Source: JACCYI01 sp963828075 (GTDB taxonomy: Bacteria; Actinomycetota; Thermoleophilia; Solirubrobacterales; Solirubrobacteraceae). From it: DNA of 64,000 nucleotides. The stretch is taken from NCBI GenBank assembly GCA_963828075.1, contig CAWHDH010000021.1, positions 682,001 to 746,000 of the forward strand, in the 5' to 3' direction. Every line of letters starts with the position of its first letter. The first letter of the stretch is position 1. The notes beneath the pieces were generated by a model. It was given only the letters and a program-made list of their open reading frames with translations, was not told the DNA's origin and did not search any database. Shown here in pieces: positions 1-9,245 of the stretch. Made by a program: the position numbers and the translations under genes.

Positions 1-813
1 GAGGCGCTGCTGGCGCCGCTGCTCGAGCGGCTCGCCGGCCGCACCGCCACCGTCCGCGTCCTCGACTTCGGCGGCGACAAGACGCCGCCCTTCCTGCGCG
101 GCGCGACCGCCCGCGGGCTCGGGCTTCTGCTGGAACACCCGGCCGCCCTCGACGATCAGCTCGACGCGATCGTCGCCACGGCCGGCACGGCCGAGGTGCG
201 CGTCCTGCTGCCCCTGGTCGAGACGCCGGCCGAGGTCGACGCCGCAGCGGCCGCGCTCACCGCTGCCGCCGAGCGCGCCGGGTCGGCGGCGCCCCCGGCG
301 ATCGGGGCAATGGTCGAGACTCCGGGCGCCGCCGCGTGCGCGCCGGCGCTCGCCGCGCGCTCGGCGTTCCTGTCGATCGGCACCAACGACCTGACGGCCG
401 CGACGCTCGGGGTCGATCGCTTCGCGCCCGGGACCGCCCCGGCGCACGACCCGCGGGTCCTCGCCCACGTCGCCGCGTGCGCCCGCGCGGCGAGCGCGGC
501 CGGGATCGCGCTCGAGGTCTGCGGCGAGGCGGCGTCGGACCCGCTGACCATGCCGCTGCTGATCGGGCTCGGCGTCGACGAGCTCAGCGTCGGGGCGGCC
601 CGCGTCGGGCCCGTTCGTGCCTGGGTGCGCGCGCTCGACGCCGGCGAGTGCCGCGAGCTGGCGGCGGCGGCGCTGGCGGCGCCCGACGCCGCCGCGGTGG
701 CCGCGCTGGGGGCCGGCTTAGCGGGGCGCCTAGCGTCAGGCGAACGCGGCGATGCAGGCGGCGACGGCGTCGAGCGCGGCGTCGGCGTCGTCGCCTTCGG
801 CACGGAGCCGTAG
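1..813 (+). CDS. ptsI: PTS phosphoenolpyruvate-protein phosphotransferase (enzyme I), 3' part
   Basis: The 5' end lies outside the window; about 270 C-terminal residues are present. Enzyme I autophosphorylates from PEP and passes the phosphate to HPr in the cytoplasm. The part seen is the PEP-binding TIM-barrel domain: VRVLDFGGDK near residue 20 of the fragment, the SIGTNDL motif at about base 373, and EVCGEAASDP at about base 514 with the catalytic Cys. The frame stays open past the expected end of the domain. It adds about 25 low-complexity residues that run antisense through the last 78 bases of the HPr gene. HPr and DhaM next to it make a phosphate relay to a dihydroxyacetone kinase likely; DhaK/DhaL would be upstream of the window. 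Confidence 0.93.
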   Translation, partial: EALLAPLLERLAGRTATVRVLDFGGDKTPPFLRGATARGLGLLLEHPAALDDQLDAIVATAGTAEVRVLLPLVETPAEVDAAAAALTAAAERAGSAAPPAIGAMVETPGAAACAPALAARSAFLSIGTNDLTAATLGVDRFAPGTAPAHDPRVLAHVAACARAASAAGIALEVCGEAASDPLTMPLLIGLGVDELSVGAARVGPVRAWVRALDAGECRELAAAALAAPDAAAVAALGAGLAGRLASGERGDAGGDGVERGVGVVAFGTEP

Positions 814-1002
814 CGTGGTGCCGCCCTTGGCGCCGAGCCCGAGCACGGCGAGCAGGCTCTTGGCATCGGCCTCACGCTCGCCCGCGACCACGATCGTGCG
901 GGCCGAGAACGGCGCGGCGGCGCGGACGAGGTCGGCGGCCGGACGGGCGTGCAGGTCGACGCCGTCGGGCAGGTCGACGGTCCGCTCAGAGCTTGCGGGC
1001 AT
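736..1002 (-). CDS. ptsH: HPr phosphocarrier protein
   Basis: An 88-residue protein of normal HPr length. The active-site His18 lies in the DLHARPAADLV motif, which takes phosphate from enzyme I. Ser49 in ADAKSLLAVLGLG corresponds to the regulatory serine region (Ser46) of Gram-positive HPr, so kinase control is possible but no HPr kinase is in the window. Its start overlaps the end of dhaM by 17 bases, which suggests translational coupling, and its 3' end overlaps the convergent ptsI tail. With DhaM encoded directly upstream, this HPr probably serves the DHA kinase rather than, or as well as, sugar permeases. Confidence 0.93.
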   Translation of the reverse strand: MPASSERTVDLPDGVDLHARPAADLVRAAAPFSARTIVVAGEREADAKSLLAVLGLGAKGGTTLRLRAEGDDADAALDAVAACIAAFA

Positions 1003-1366
1003 CGCGCGCCTCCTCGGCGGCCGCGGCCACGGCGGCCCGGTCGGCGCCGGTCGAGGCGATGACCGCCGCGGCGACGGCGCCCTCGGCGACGGGCGCGTCG
1101 GCCAGCGTGATCCCGTCGTCGCCGTCCTCGAGGATCGAGCGAATCGTCAGGATCGCCGAACCGAGGTCGCCGAGGACGACGACCCCCTCGCCGGCGTCAG
1201 CCGCGGCGATCGCGGCGCGCACCGCGTCCTCGTCGGTGCCCAGGCCGCCGTCGGCGGTCCCGCCCGCAGGTTGGATGCGAACCGAGTCCCCGGCCATCTG
1301 GCCGGCCAGCTCGGCGACGCCGCGTGCAAGTTCGGCGCTATGTGACACGACGACGATGCCGACCAC
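986..1366 (-). CDS. dhaM: DhaM, PTS phosphotransferase subunit of dihydroxyacetone kinase
   Basis: A 126-residue EIIA-Man-like domain. The N-terminal GIVVVSHS motif carries the phosphorylated His expected in DhaM, and GDLGSAILTIRSILE matches the conserved core. DhaM receives phosphate from HPr and rephosphorylates ADP bound to DhaL, so that DhaK/DhaL make DHA phosphate. A GTG start at 1366 was chosen over the longer open frame: AAGGAGG sits 4 bases upstream and the EIIA fold begins immediately. It is a single-domain DhaM; HPr and enzyme I are separate genes here. Divergent from the IclR gene, with 56 bp between the starts. Confidence 0.88.
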   Translation of the reverse strand: MVGIVVVSHSAELARGVAELAGQMAGDSVRIQPAGGTADGGLGTDEDAVRAAIAAADAGEGVVVLGDLGSAILTIRSILEDGDDGITLADAPVAEGAVAAAVIASTGADRAAVAAAAEEARDARKL

Positions 1367-1405
1367 GATTCCTCCTTCTCGACAGTGCTGCGCAAGCGTA
1401 CACGT

Positions 1406-1420
1406 TCGAATGCGATTCGA
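1406..1420. promoter_or_regulatory. candidate IclR operator (perfect inverted repeat)
   Basis: TCGAAT-GCG-ATTCGA is a perfect 6-bp inverted repeat with a 3-bp spacer in the 56-bp gap between dhaM and the iclR-like gene. It ends two bases before the IclR ATG. The position suits autoregulation and control of dhaM-ptsH. Protein binding is inferred, not shown. Confidence 0.5.
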
Positions 1421-1422
1421 CA

Positions 1423-2214
1423 ATGCCGAATAGACCAATTGCTCGACGAAGCGGCTCGATCCAGTCGGTCGACCGCGCTGCGCTGATTCTGCGGGCGCTC
1501 GCGGGCGGCCCGCGGCGACTTGGCGTGTCGGAACTCGCCGACCGCCTCGAGCTCCCCCGCCCGACGGTCCACGGCCTGCTGCGAACGCTGCAGGGCCACG
1601 GCTTCGTCGAGCAGGACCGCGACTCCGGCAAGTACCAGCTCGGCGCCGGACTGCTGCAGCTCGGGACCTCGTACCTCGACCTCAACGAGCTGCGCGCGCG
1701 CTCGATCGTCCACGCCGAGCGGCTGGCCGACCGCGCGCAGGCGGCGGTGCGCGTCGGCGTGCTGCACGGCCCCACGGTGCTCGTGATCCACCACGTCTTC
1801 CGGCCCGGCGCCGCCTTCCAGGTGCCCGAGGTCGGCGCCGAACTGCCGCTGCACGCGAGCGCGCTCGGCAAGGCGATGCTCGCGCACGCCCCCGAGGTCC
1901 TGGCCGACCTGGCCGGCGAGCCGCTCGCCCGCCTCACCCGGCGCACGCTCGACCAGGACGGGCTCACCGCCGAGCTCGACGAGGTCCGCGAGCGCGGCTA
2001 TGCGCGCGAGCGCGACGAGGCCGTGCTCGGCGAGTCGGGCCTCGCCGCGGCGATCTTCGACCACACCGGCGTCGCCGTGGGGGCGATCGGCGCGGTCGGC
2101 GAGACCTCGGCGCTGCTCCCCCGGGCGCCGGCCCGCGGGCTGACGCGGGCGGTGATCGAGGCGGCCCGAGGCGTCTCGCGCGAGCTGGGCGCCGGGCCGC
2201 GGCACGGCGGCTGA
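1423..2214 (+). CDS. IclR family transcriptional regulator
   Basis: 263 residues. An N-terminal winged helix (about residues 15-75; SVDRAALILRALAGG, then LELPRPTVHGLLRTLQGHG) is followed by the IclR effector domain (from about residue 85; PLHASALGKAMLAH and a C-terminal region with GLAAAIFDHTGVAVGAIGAV). These regulators bind small carbon metabolites. The ATG at 1423 was chosen because the helix-turn-helix follows directly. The divergent dhaM-ptsH genes and the inverted repeat just upstream suggest it controls glycerol/DHA use; this target is an inference from context. Confidence 0.88.
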   Translation: MPNRPIARRSGSIQSVDRAALILRALAGGPRRLGVSELADRLELPRPTVHGLLRTLQGHGFVEQDRDSGKYQLGAGLLQLGTSYLDLNELRARSIVHAERLADRAQAAVRVGVLHGPTVLVIHHVFRPGAAFQVPEVGAELPLHASALGKAMLAHAPEVLADLAGEPLARLTRRTLDQDGLTAELDEVRERGYARERDEAVLGESGLAAAIFDHTGVAVGAIGAVGETSALLPRAPARGLTRAVIEAARGVSRELGAGPRHGG

Positions 2215-2232
2215 CCAGCCCGGACGCACGTC

Positions 2233-2262
2233 GCGCCGGCCTCCCCCTCGGGGAGCCGGCGC
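2233..2262. terminator. hairpin between convergent genes
   Basis: A 13-bp GC stem (GCGCCGGC, one bulged C, TCCCC) with a CTC loop lies between the ends of the IclR gene and the small secreted protein gene. There is no T-tract, so it may end transcription in both directions but is not a classic intrinsic terminator. Confidence 0.55.
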
Positions 2263-2288
2263 GAGGCGCCGCAACAGTGTCGGTCTCG

Positions 2289-2492
2289 TCAGCGGTTGGT
2301 GCAGCGGACTCTCGTGCCGGAGTTGCTGATCGTGGTCACGCACTCCATGTCGCCGTAGGTCTCGATGATGGTGAAGGTGCCGCCCCCGACACCGATGACC
2401 GGGTCCGAGGCCATCGCGTTGGCGGGCAGGACGAGGGCTCCCGCGATCAGCGGGAGGACGAGCAGACGGCGGCCGAGCTTGCGGGACTTCAT
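2289..2492 (-). CDS. small secreted protein, two cysteines
   Basis: 67 residues. The N-terminus MKSRKLGRRLLVLPLIAGAL and a following A-N-A/M-A-S region form a signal peptide, probably cleaved near residue 28. That leaves a mature chain of about 39 residues with two cysteines (in DMECVTT and VRCTNR) that could form one disulfide. AGGAGG lies 9 bases upstream of the ATG. I recognise no family. It is exported, too short for an enzyme, and is the only gene between the IclR gene and the thiolase gene. Confidence 0.72.
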   Translation of the reverse strand: MKSRKLGRRLLVLPLIAGALVLPANAMASDPVIGVGGGTFTIIETYGDMECVTTISNSGTRVRCTNR

Positions 2493-2615
2493 CGGGAAAT
2501 ACCTCCTGGGGTGACTGGCTGGGGTGGGGTTGGTCCGGCTGATGTGGCGAGCTCGGACCCGTATTCGATCCCGCCCCGGAGCCGGATCACACCCAGGAGG
2601 AACTTCCGGTGCGGC

Positions 2616-3764
2616 CTACTTCAGGCGCTCGACGATGATCGCCTGGCCCTGCCCGCCGGCCACGCACATCGTCTCGAGGCCGATGGTCTCGTCGCGCGCC
2701 TCGAGGCCGTTGAGCAGGGTGGTCATGATGCGGGCGCCCGTCATGCCGAACGGGTGGCCGAGGGCGATCGCGCCACCGAACGGGTTGAGCTTCTCCGGGT
2801 CGATCCCCCACTCGTCGCGGCACGGCACGACCTGCGCAGCGAAGGCCTCGTTGAGCTCGAGGATGTCGACGTCGTCGAGGGTCATCCCGGCCTGCTTGAG
2901 GACCTTCTCGACCGCGGGGATCGGGCCGAGGCCCATGATCTCGGGCCGGATGGCCGCGGCGCTGGTGGCGATGATCCGGGCCCGCGGCTCGAGGCCCAGC
3001 TCCTTGGCGCGGTCGGCGGACATGATCAGGATCGCCGCGGCGCCGTCGTTGAGCGGGCACGCGTTGCCGGCGGTGACGGTCCCATCCTCCCTGAAGACGG
3101 GCTTGAGCCCGGCCAGCTTCTCGACCGTGGTGCCCGGGCGCGGGCCGTCGTCCCGGCTCACGACCGAGCCGTCGGGCGTCGTCACGGGGACGATCTCCTG
3201 ATCGAAATGCCCGGCCTCGACGGCCGCGACGGCGCGCTGCTGGGAGATCGCCGCCCACTCGTCCTGGACCTCGCGCGAGACGTTGCAGCGCTCCGCGACG
3301 TTCTCCGCCGTGAGGCCCATCGGGATGTAGACGTTGTAGGCCGAGCCCTCCGAGCCGTCGAGCTGGGGGTGGAACTGGAACTCGCCGCCGGCCGCGCGCG
3401 AGACCGCCTCGACGCCCGCGGCGATGTACGTGTCCCCCTCGCCGGCCTTGATCGCGTGGAACGCCATCCGCATCGTCTGGAGGGAGGACGCGCAGAAGCG
3501 GTTCACCGACGCGGCGGGGACGTGATGGTCGATCCCGGCCAGCAGCGCGGCGTTGCGGCCGATGTTGTAGCCCTGCTCGCCGACCTGGTTGGCGCAGCCC
3601 ATGTAGATGTCGTCGACGGTGGAGAAGTCGAGGCCCGGGTTGCGCTCCACCAGCGCCTTGAGCGGGAGGGAGGCGAGGTCGTCGGCGCGCATCTCGCGAA
3701 GCGAGCCCTTGCCCGCCCGCCCGATGGGCGTCCGAATGGCATCGACGATGACGGCTTCAGGCAT
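2616..3764 (-). CDS. acetyl-CoA C-acyltransferase (thiolase)
   Basis: 382 residues, normal thiolase length. The nucleophile Cys91 is in NRFCASSLQT, His337 in ALGHPFGMTGAR and the general-base Cys367 in CVAGGQGQA, giving the complete thiolase triad. It either cleaves 3-ketoacyl-CoA in beta-oxidation or condenses acyl-CoAs. The usual GHPIGASGAR is replaced by GHPFGMTGAR, a variant seen in FadA-type degradative enzymes. AGGAG lies upstream of the ATG. There is no beta-oxidation partner gene beside it, so its pathway cannot be fixed from context. Confidence 0.92.
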   Translation of the reverse strand: MPEAVIVDAIRTPIGRAGKGSLREMRADDLASLPLKALVERNPGLDFSTVDDIYMGCANQVGEQGYNIGRNAALLAGIDHHVPAASVNRFCASSLQTMRMAFHAIKAGEGDTYIAAGVEAVSRAAGGEFQFHPQLDGSEGSAYNVYIPMGLTAENVAERCNVSREVQDEWAAISQQRAVAAVEAGHFDQEIVPVTTPDGSVVSRDDGPRPGTTVEKLAGLKPVFREDGTVTAGNACPLNDGAAAILIMSADRAKELGLEPRARIIATSAAAIRPEIMGLGPIPAVEKVLKQAGMTLDDVDILELNEAFAAQVVPCRDEWGIDPEKLNPFGGAIALGHPFGMTGARIMTTLLNGLEARDETIGLETMCVAGGQGQAIIVERLK

Positions 3765-3968
3765 TGATCAGAACTCCTGTTCGCGTGGGCGGGGGATCCT
3801 ACCCAGGCGCAGTGCGCTGGTTACCGCGGTCAGGCGGCTGACGTCGCGGAGGTGGCGCCGGGCTCCGCAGGCCGCATACTCGATCCAGGCCCACGCGGGG
3901 ACCAAGCGCACCGAGCGCCGCCGCCTGACCGACCTGGCGAACTCGGCGATCAAGAACGGCCCGCGGTA

Positions 3969-3996
3969 GCGGGCGCGGGCCGGTACCCGCGCCCGC
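3969..3996. terminator. hairpin downstream of the TAXI gene
   Basis: An 11-bp perfect GC stem (GCGGGCGCGGG with its complement) and a 6-base loop start 10 bases past the stop of the TAXI lipoprotein gene. There is no T-tract. The rest of the 242-bp gap up to the thiolase start holds nothing else that I recognise. Confidence 0.55.
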
Positions 3997-4006
3997 CGGA
4001 CGCGGC

Positions 4007-4990
<984 letters not shown>

Positions 4991-5032
4991 CGACCTTCCT
5001 CCTTCGTTGGGAAACGGGACGGGGCGGGCGGG

Positions 5033-7009
5033 CTACGTCGCGAGTGGCTCGGGCGCGCGGGCGCGCCGGAGCAGGTGCACGCCGCCGGCGACGGCGAGGC
5101 ACGCGGCGCCGGCCGCGACGGTGGCCGGCGCGAGGTAGAGCAGCAGCAGCGCGGCGGGCACGCACAGCGCTCGCTCCGGGATCCCGACCGGACCGCGCAG
5201 CCAGCCCCCGGTGACGACGGCCAGCGCGAGGACGGCGAGCGCGCTCGCGCCGGTGGCGGCGGCGACCTCGGCGACCGAGCCCTGCGCCAGCAGCGCCTCG
5301 CCGTGGTCGGTGAGGACGAACGCGAACGGGACGAGGAACGCCGGCAGCGCGTACTTGAGCGTCTGCATCATCGTGCCCATCGCGTTGCCGCCGGTGATGG
5401 CGGCGGCCGCCATCGCCGCGAGCGCGGTCGGCGGGCTCACCTCGGAGAGCACCGCGTAGTAGAAGATGAACATGTAGACCGCCGGGTCGGCGACGTCGAG
5501 GCTCTTGAGCGCCGGCCCGACGATGACGGCGGCGATGATGAACGAGGCGGTGACGGGCACCGCCAGCCCGAGCAGCGTGATCGCCGCGGCCGCGAACACC
5601 GCCGTCAGGAGCAGCACGAGCGTGCGGTCGTCGGTCAGCGCGGCGGCGGTGTCGACGATGATGCCGGCCAGGTTCAGCCCCAAGCCGGAGAGCGTCACCA
5701 TCGCCACGATGACCCCGGCCGCCGCGCACGTCGCGGCCACGGCGAGCGCGCCGCGCACGCCGTCCGACAGCGCCTCGATCAGCCGCCGCGGGCCGATCCG
5801 GTGGGCCGGATCCAGGAACGACAGCACGAGCGCGAGCACGGTCGCGTAGACCACTGCGCGCAGCGCGCTCAGGCCGAGCGCCATGAAGGCGACGATCGCG
5901 ACGAGCGAGAGGAAGTGGTAGCCGAAGCGCAGGAGCAGACGCCCGGCCGACGGCGTGTCGACCTCGACCGGCCTCGCCCCGTGGCGCCGGGCGTCCATCT
6001 CGATCGCCAGGATGATCCCGAGGTAGTAGAGGAGCGTCGGGATCGTCGCGTAGACGAGCACGGTCAGGTACGACGTCTGCAGGAACTCGGCGATGATGAA
6101 CGCGGCGGCGCCGAGGGTCGGCGGCGACAGGATCGCGCCGATGCCGGCCGCCGCCAACACACCGCCCGCCTGCTCGCGCGGATACCCCGCGCGCTTCAGG
6201 ATCGGCCAGGTCACCGAGCCCAGGCTGACCGCGGTCGCCGTGCCCGAGCCCGAGACGGTCCCGAGCAGGAAGCCCGCCATCGTCACGGTGCGGCCCGGGG
6301 CCGCCCCCGAGCCGCGGAAGGCGGCGAAGCTCAGGTCGACGAAGAAGCGCCCGGCGCCGGACGCGTTGAGCACGGCGCCGTAGATCGTGAACAGGACGAT
6401 GTAGCTGGCGGCGACGTCGAGCGGCGTGCCGAAGAAGCCCGAGGTGCCCATGTAGAGCGAGTTGACGATCTCCGACGGCTCGAAGCCGGCGTGCGCGATC
6501 GACCACCCCTGCGGCAGCTCGGACCCGAAGTAGCCGTAGGCCAGGAAGACCAGGCAGATCACCGGCAGGACCCGGCCGGTCGTGCGCCGCGTCGCCTCGA
6601 GGATGAGGATGAGGAGGGCGACCCCCATCGCCACGTCGGTGGAGCTGGGCAACCCCTGGCGGTTCAGGAAGTCGTCGAAGCCGGTCGCGAGCGGATACAG
6701 CGCGGCGGCGGTGCCCGCCGCGGCGAGCGCCCAGTCGAGCGCGCTCGGCCGGTCGGAGCGCCGGCCGGCCGCCGTCGCGGGGAAGAGCAGGAAGGTGAGC
6801 GGCAGCGCACCGGCGAGGAACAGGCTCAGGTAGTGCTGGATCCCGTCGCCCGCCGGCCAGAACACCTGCTTGATGGCCAGCAGGCCGAGGCCGCAGCACA
6901 GCGCCGTGACCGCGACCCCGACGCGGCCGCCGAGGCGCCGCGACGGCTGCTCGTCGTCGTCCTGCAGACGCACGGCATCGACCCGTGCGGGCTCGGTCTC
7001 GGTCTGCAT
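5033..7009 (-). CDS. TRAP transporter fused permease (4TM/12TM, DctQM type)
   Basis: 658 residues, almost entirely hydrophobic, matching fused TRAP permeases in which the small DctQ-like unit (about residues 30-190) precedes the large DctM-like unit. GTVSGSGTATAVSLGSV and AAGIGAILSPPTLGAAAFI are the conserved substrate-path motifs of DctM. The start was set at the ATG at 7009, with AGGAGG 7 bases upstream, because the longer open frame above it belongs to the antisense of the divergent regulators. It should import solute using an ion gradient together with the TAXI protein downstream. Confidence 0.93.
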   Translation of the reverse strand: MQTETEPARVDAVRLQDDDEQPSRRLGGRVGVAVTALCCGLGLLAIKQVFWPAGDGIQHYLSLFLAGALPLTFLLFPATAAGRRSDRPSALDWALAAAGTAAALYPLATGFDDFLNRQGLPSSTDVAMGVALLILILEATRRTTGRVLPVICLVFLAYGYFGSELPQGWSIAHAGFEPSEIVNSLYMGTSGFFGTPLDVAASYIVLFTIYGAVLNASGAGRFFVDLSFAAFRGSGAAPGRTVTMAGFLLGTVSGSGTATAVSLGSVTWPILKRAGYPREQAGGVLAAAGIGAILSPPTLGAAAFIIAEFLQTSYLTVLVYATIPTLLYYLGIILAIEMDARRHGARPVEVDTPSAGRLLLRFGYHFLSLVAIVAFMALGLSALRAVVYATVLALVLSFLDPAHRIGPRRLIEALSDGVRGALAVAATCAAAGVIVAMVTLSGLGLNLAGIIVDTAAALTDDRTLVLLLTAVFAAAAITLLGLAVPVTASFIIAAVIVGPALKSLDVADPAVYMFIFYYAVLSEVSPPTALAAMAAAAITGGNAMGTMMQTLKYALPAFLVPFAFVLTDHGEALLAQGSVAEVAAATGASALAVLALAVVTGGWLRGPVGIPERALCVPAALLLLYLAPATVAAGAACLAVAGGVHLLRRARAPEPLAT

Positions 7010-7156
7010 GCGGTCTCCTCCTGCGGGCGGGGCGGTGGGCTTGGCGGACCCACGGCGACCGTACGGTCCGCGCCGTCTCCCGAACAGGGCGGCGGGCCGG
7101 ACTTGACCGGGATTTAGGGTTGTGGACGAGCCGCGCGAACTAGGGTCGGACCGACC

Positions 7157-7831
7157 ATGCGCATCCTCGTGGTGGAAGACGACGACCGCGTCGCCGAGGC
7201 GATGCGCGACGCCCTCGCCCAGCGCGGCTACCACGCGACGCGAGCGGCGACGGGCGCCGAGGCGCTCGCCGCCTGCGAGGGCGCGCAGCGCCCCGACCTC
7301 GTGCTGCTGGACCTCGGCCTCCCCGACGTCGACGGCGCCGACCTGTGCGCCCACCTGCGCCGGAGCACCGGCGTCCCGGTGATCGTGGTGACCGCCCGCG
7401 GCGACCTGCGCTCGCGCGTGCAGGGCCTGCGCCGGGGCGCCGACGACTACGTGGTCAAGCCGTTCTCGCTCGCCGAGCTGCTCGCGCGCATCGAGGCGGT
7501 CCTGCGCCGCACCCACGCGGCGACACCCGGCCCCGAGTCGGTGGTCACGGTCGGCGACGTGGAGATCGACGTCGGGGCGCGCCGCGTCGCCGTGGCCGGC
7601 GAGGAGGTCGCGCTGACGCGTAAGGAGTTCGACGTCCTCGCCGCCCTGAGCCGCGCCCCCGGGGCGGCGGTCGACCGCCAGCGACTCCTGGTCGAGGTCT
7701 GGGAGACCGACTGGGCGGGGATGTCGCGGACGCTCGACGTCCACGTCGCCACCCTGCGTTCCAAGCTCGGCCGCCCCGGCCTGGTGGAGACCGTCCGCGG
7801 CGTGGGCTACCGGCTGGCGGCGCCCGGGTAG
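7157..7831 (+). CDS. OmpR-family response regulator
   Basis: 224 residues. Receiver domain with the acidic pocket (VEDDD), phospho-acceptor Asp52 (VLLDLGLPD), Thr79 and Lys101 (DDYVVKPF). The C-terminal winged helix (about residues 130-222) ends VRGVGYRLAAPG. It is encoded with the sensor kinase that starts 12 bases downstream and is divergent from the TRAP permease gene, as TctD is beside tricarboxylate carriers. It probably activates the permease-TAXI operon; the 147-bp divergent gap would hold its site. No strong ribosome binding site is visible. Confidence 0.92.
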   Translation: MRILVVEDDDRVAEAMRDALAQRGYHATRAATGAEALAACEGAQRPDLVLLDLGLPDVDGADLCAHLRRSTGVPVIVVTARGDLRSRVQGLRRGADDYVVKPFSLAELLARIEAVLRRTHAATPGPESVVTVGDVEIDVGARRVAVAGEEVALTRKEFDVLAALSRAPGAAVDRQRLLVEVWETDWAGMSRTLDVHVATLRSKLGRPGLVETVRGVGYRLAAPG

Positions 7832-7843
7832 TGGACCACTAGC

Positions 7844-9232
7844 GTGCGCCGGCGGCTCCTCCTCGCCCTCCTGCCGCTGCTCGCGGTGCTGCTCGCCGCG
7901 CTCGAGGTCCCGCTCGCCCAGTCCTATGCCGACCGGCTCTCGCAGGGCCTGTTCATCGAGCGCCTCGGCGACGCGGACCGCTTCGCCGCGCTGGCCGACC
8001 GGACGCTGCGCGGCGGCAGCACCGGCCGTGCCCTGCAGGCCGAGATCCAGCGCTACGACGAGCTCTACGGCGCCGAGGTGGCGATCGTCGACGCCGACCG
8101 GCGGCTGGTGCTGTCGTCGCGGCCGCGCGGGCCGGTCCGCGGCGGGCGGGTGCGCCGGGCGCTCGACGGTGCCCTCGCCGGCCGCTCGCCCCCGCGGCCC
8201 GAGACCGTCTGGCCGTGGCGCGGCGCCCCGTTCGTGATCGGCGAGCCGGTCGGGCAGGACAGCCAGATCGTCGGCGCGGTGGTGGTGCTGGCGCCGACCG
8301 GCGCGGTCCGCGACCGCGTCGCCGACCGCATCGTGCTGCTCGCCCTCGCGGGCGTCGGGATCCTGCTGCTCGCCACCCTCCTGGGCGGGCTGCCGCTCGC
8401 CGCGTGGGTGCTGCACCCGGTCCGCGACCTGGCGGGCGCGGCGCAGCGGATCGCGTCCGGCCGGCTGGACGCGCGGGTGCGCGAGGACGAGGGCCCGCCC
8501 GAGCTCCGCAGCCTGGCCGGCGCGTTCAACCGCATGGCCGCCAGCGTCAAGGCCGCGCTCGACCAGCAACGGGCCTTCGCCTCGGACGCCTCGCATCAGC
8601 TGCGCAACCCGCTGACCGCCCTGCGGCTGCGGGTCGAGAGCCTCGCCGACCAGGTCGCACCTCCGGGCGAGCGCGACCTGCGAGCCGCCATCGACGAGAC
8701 CGAGCGGCTCTCCGCGACCGTCGAGATGCTGCTGCGGCTCGCGAGCGCCGAGGCCACCGCGGCGGAGCAGGGCGTCGTCAACTTCGACCCGGCCGGCGTG
8801 GCGGACGGCCGGGTGGACGACTGGAGACCGCGCTTCGACGAGGCCGGCGTCGAGCTCGGGCTCGACGTTCGGACCCGCCGCCTCGCGCGTGGCTCGCCCG
8901 ACGTGGTCGAGCAGGCGCTCGACGCGCTGCTCGACAACGCCCGCAAGTTCGCCGCCGGCGCGCCGGTCGAGGTCACCGTCGCCGACCGGGGCGGTGACGT
9001 CGAGCTCTGCGTCCGCGACCGCGGGCCGGGGCTCACCGACGAGGAGCTGGCCGCGGCGACCGAGCGCTTCTGGCGCAGCCCGCGCCACCAGAACGTCGAC
9101 GGCACCGGCCTCGGGCTGGCCATCGCGCGCACGCTGCTCGACGGCGCCGGCGGCCGGCTTGTCCTGCACCGGGCCGATCCCGGGCTCGCCGCGAGCGTGC
9201 TCGTCCCCGCCGCGGACGCCGACGACTCCTGA
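7844..9232 (+). CDS. sensor histidine kinase (TctE-like)
   Basis: 462 residues from a GTG. First membrane helix at about residues 5-25, an extracytoplasmic sensor region of about 130 residues, second helix at about 164-188, a HAMP linker, then HisKA with His251 (DASHQLRNPLTAL). The ATPase domain has LLDNARKF (N box), RDRGPGL (G1) and GTGLGLAIA (G2), so it looks complete. Being flanked by a TRAP permease and two TAXI proteins suggests it senses the transported solute, directly or through a loaded TAXI protein. That link is inferred. Confidence 0.92.
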   Translation: MRRRLLLALLPLLAVLLAALEVPLAQSYADRLSQGLFIERLGDADRFAALADRTLRGGSTGRALQAEIQRYDELYGAEVAIVDADRRLVLSSRPRGPVRGGRVRRALDGALAGRSPPRPETVWPWRGAPFVIGEPVGQDSQIVGAVVVLAPTGAVRDRVADRIVLLALAGVGILLLATLLGGLPLAAWVLHPVRDLAGAAQRIASGRLDARVREDEGPPELRSLAGAFNRMAASVKAALDQQRAFASDASHQLRNPLTALRLRVESLADQVAPPGERDLRAAIDETERLSATVEMLLRLASAEATAAEQGVVNFDPAGVADGRVDDWRPRFDEAGVELGLDVRTRRLARGSPDVVEQALDALLDNARKFAAGAPVEVTVADRGGDVELCVRDRGPGLTDEELAAATERFWRSPRHQNVDGTGLGLAIARTLLDGAGGRLVLHRADPGLAASVLVPAADADDS

Positions 9233-9245
9233 CCAGACGCTCAGA

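Noticed and set aside
3607..3969. Plus-strand open frame ending in a plausible short basic protein
   Set aside because: Its first half is antisense to the thiolase N-terminus and no start with a ribosome binding site exists in the remaining part.
5033..9169. A 1378-residue open frame on the minus strand across the two-component genes
   Set aside because: It is the TRAP permease frame extended upstream through the antisense of the regulator and kinase; the extension has the biased composition of a shadow frame and the ATG at 7009 has a good ribosome binding site.
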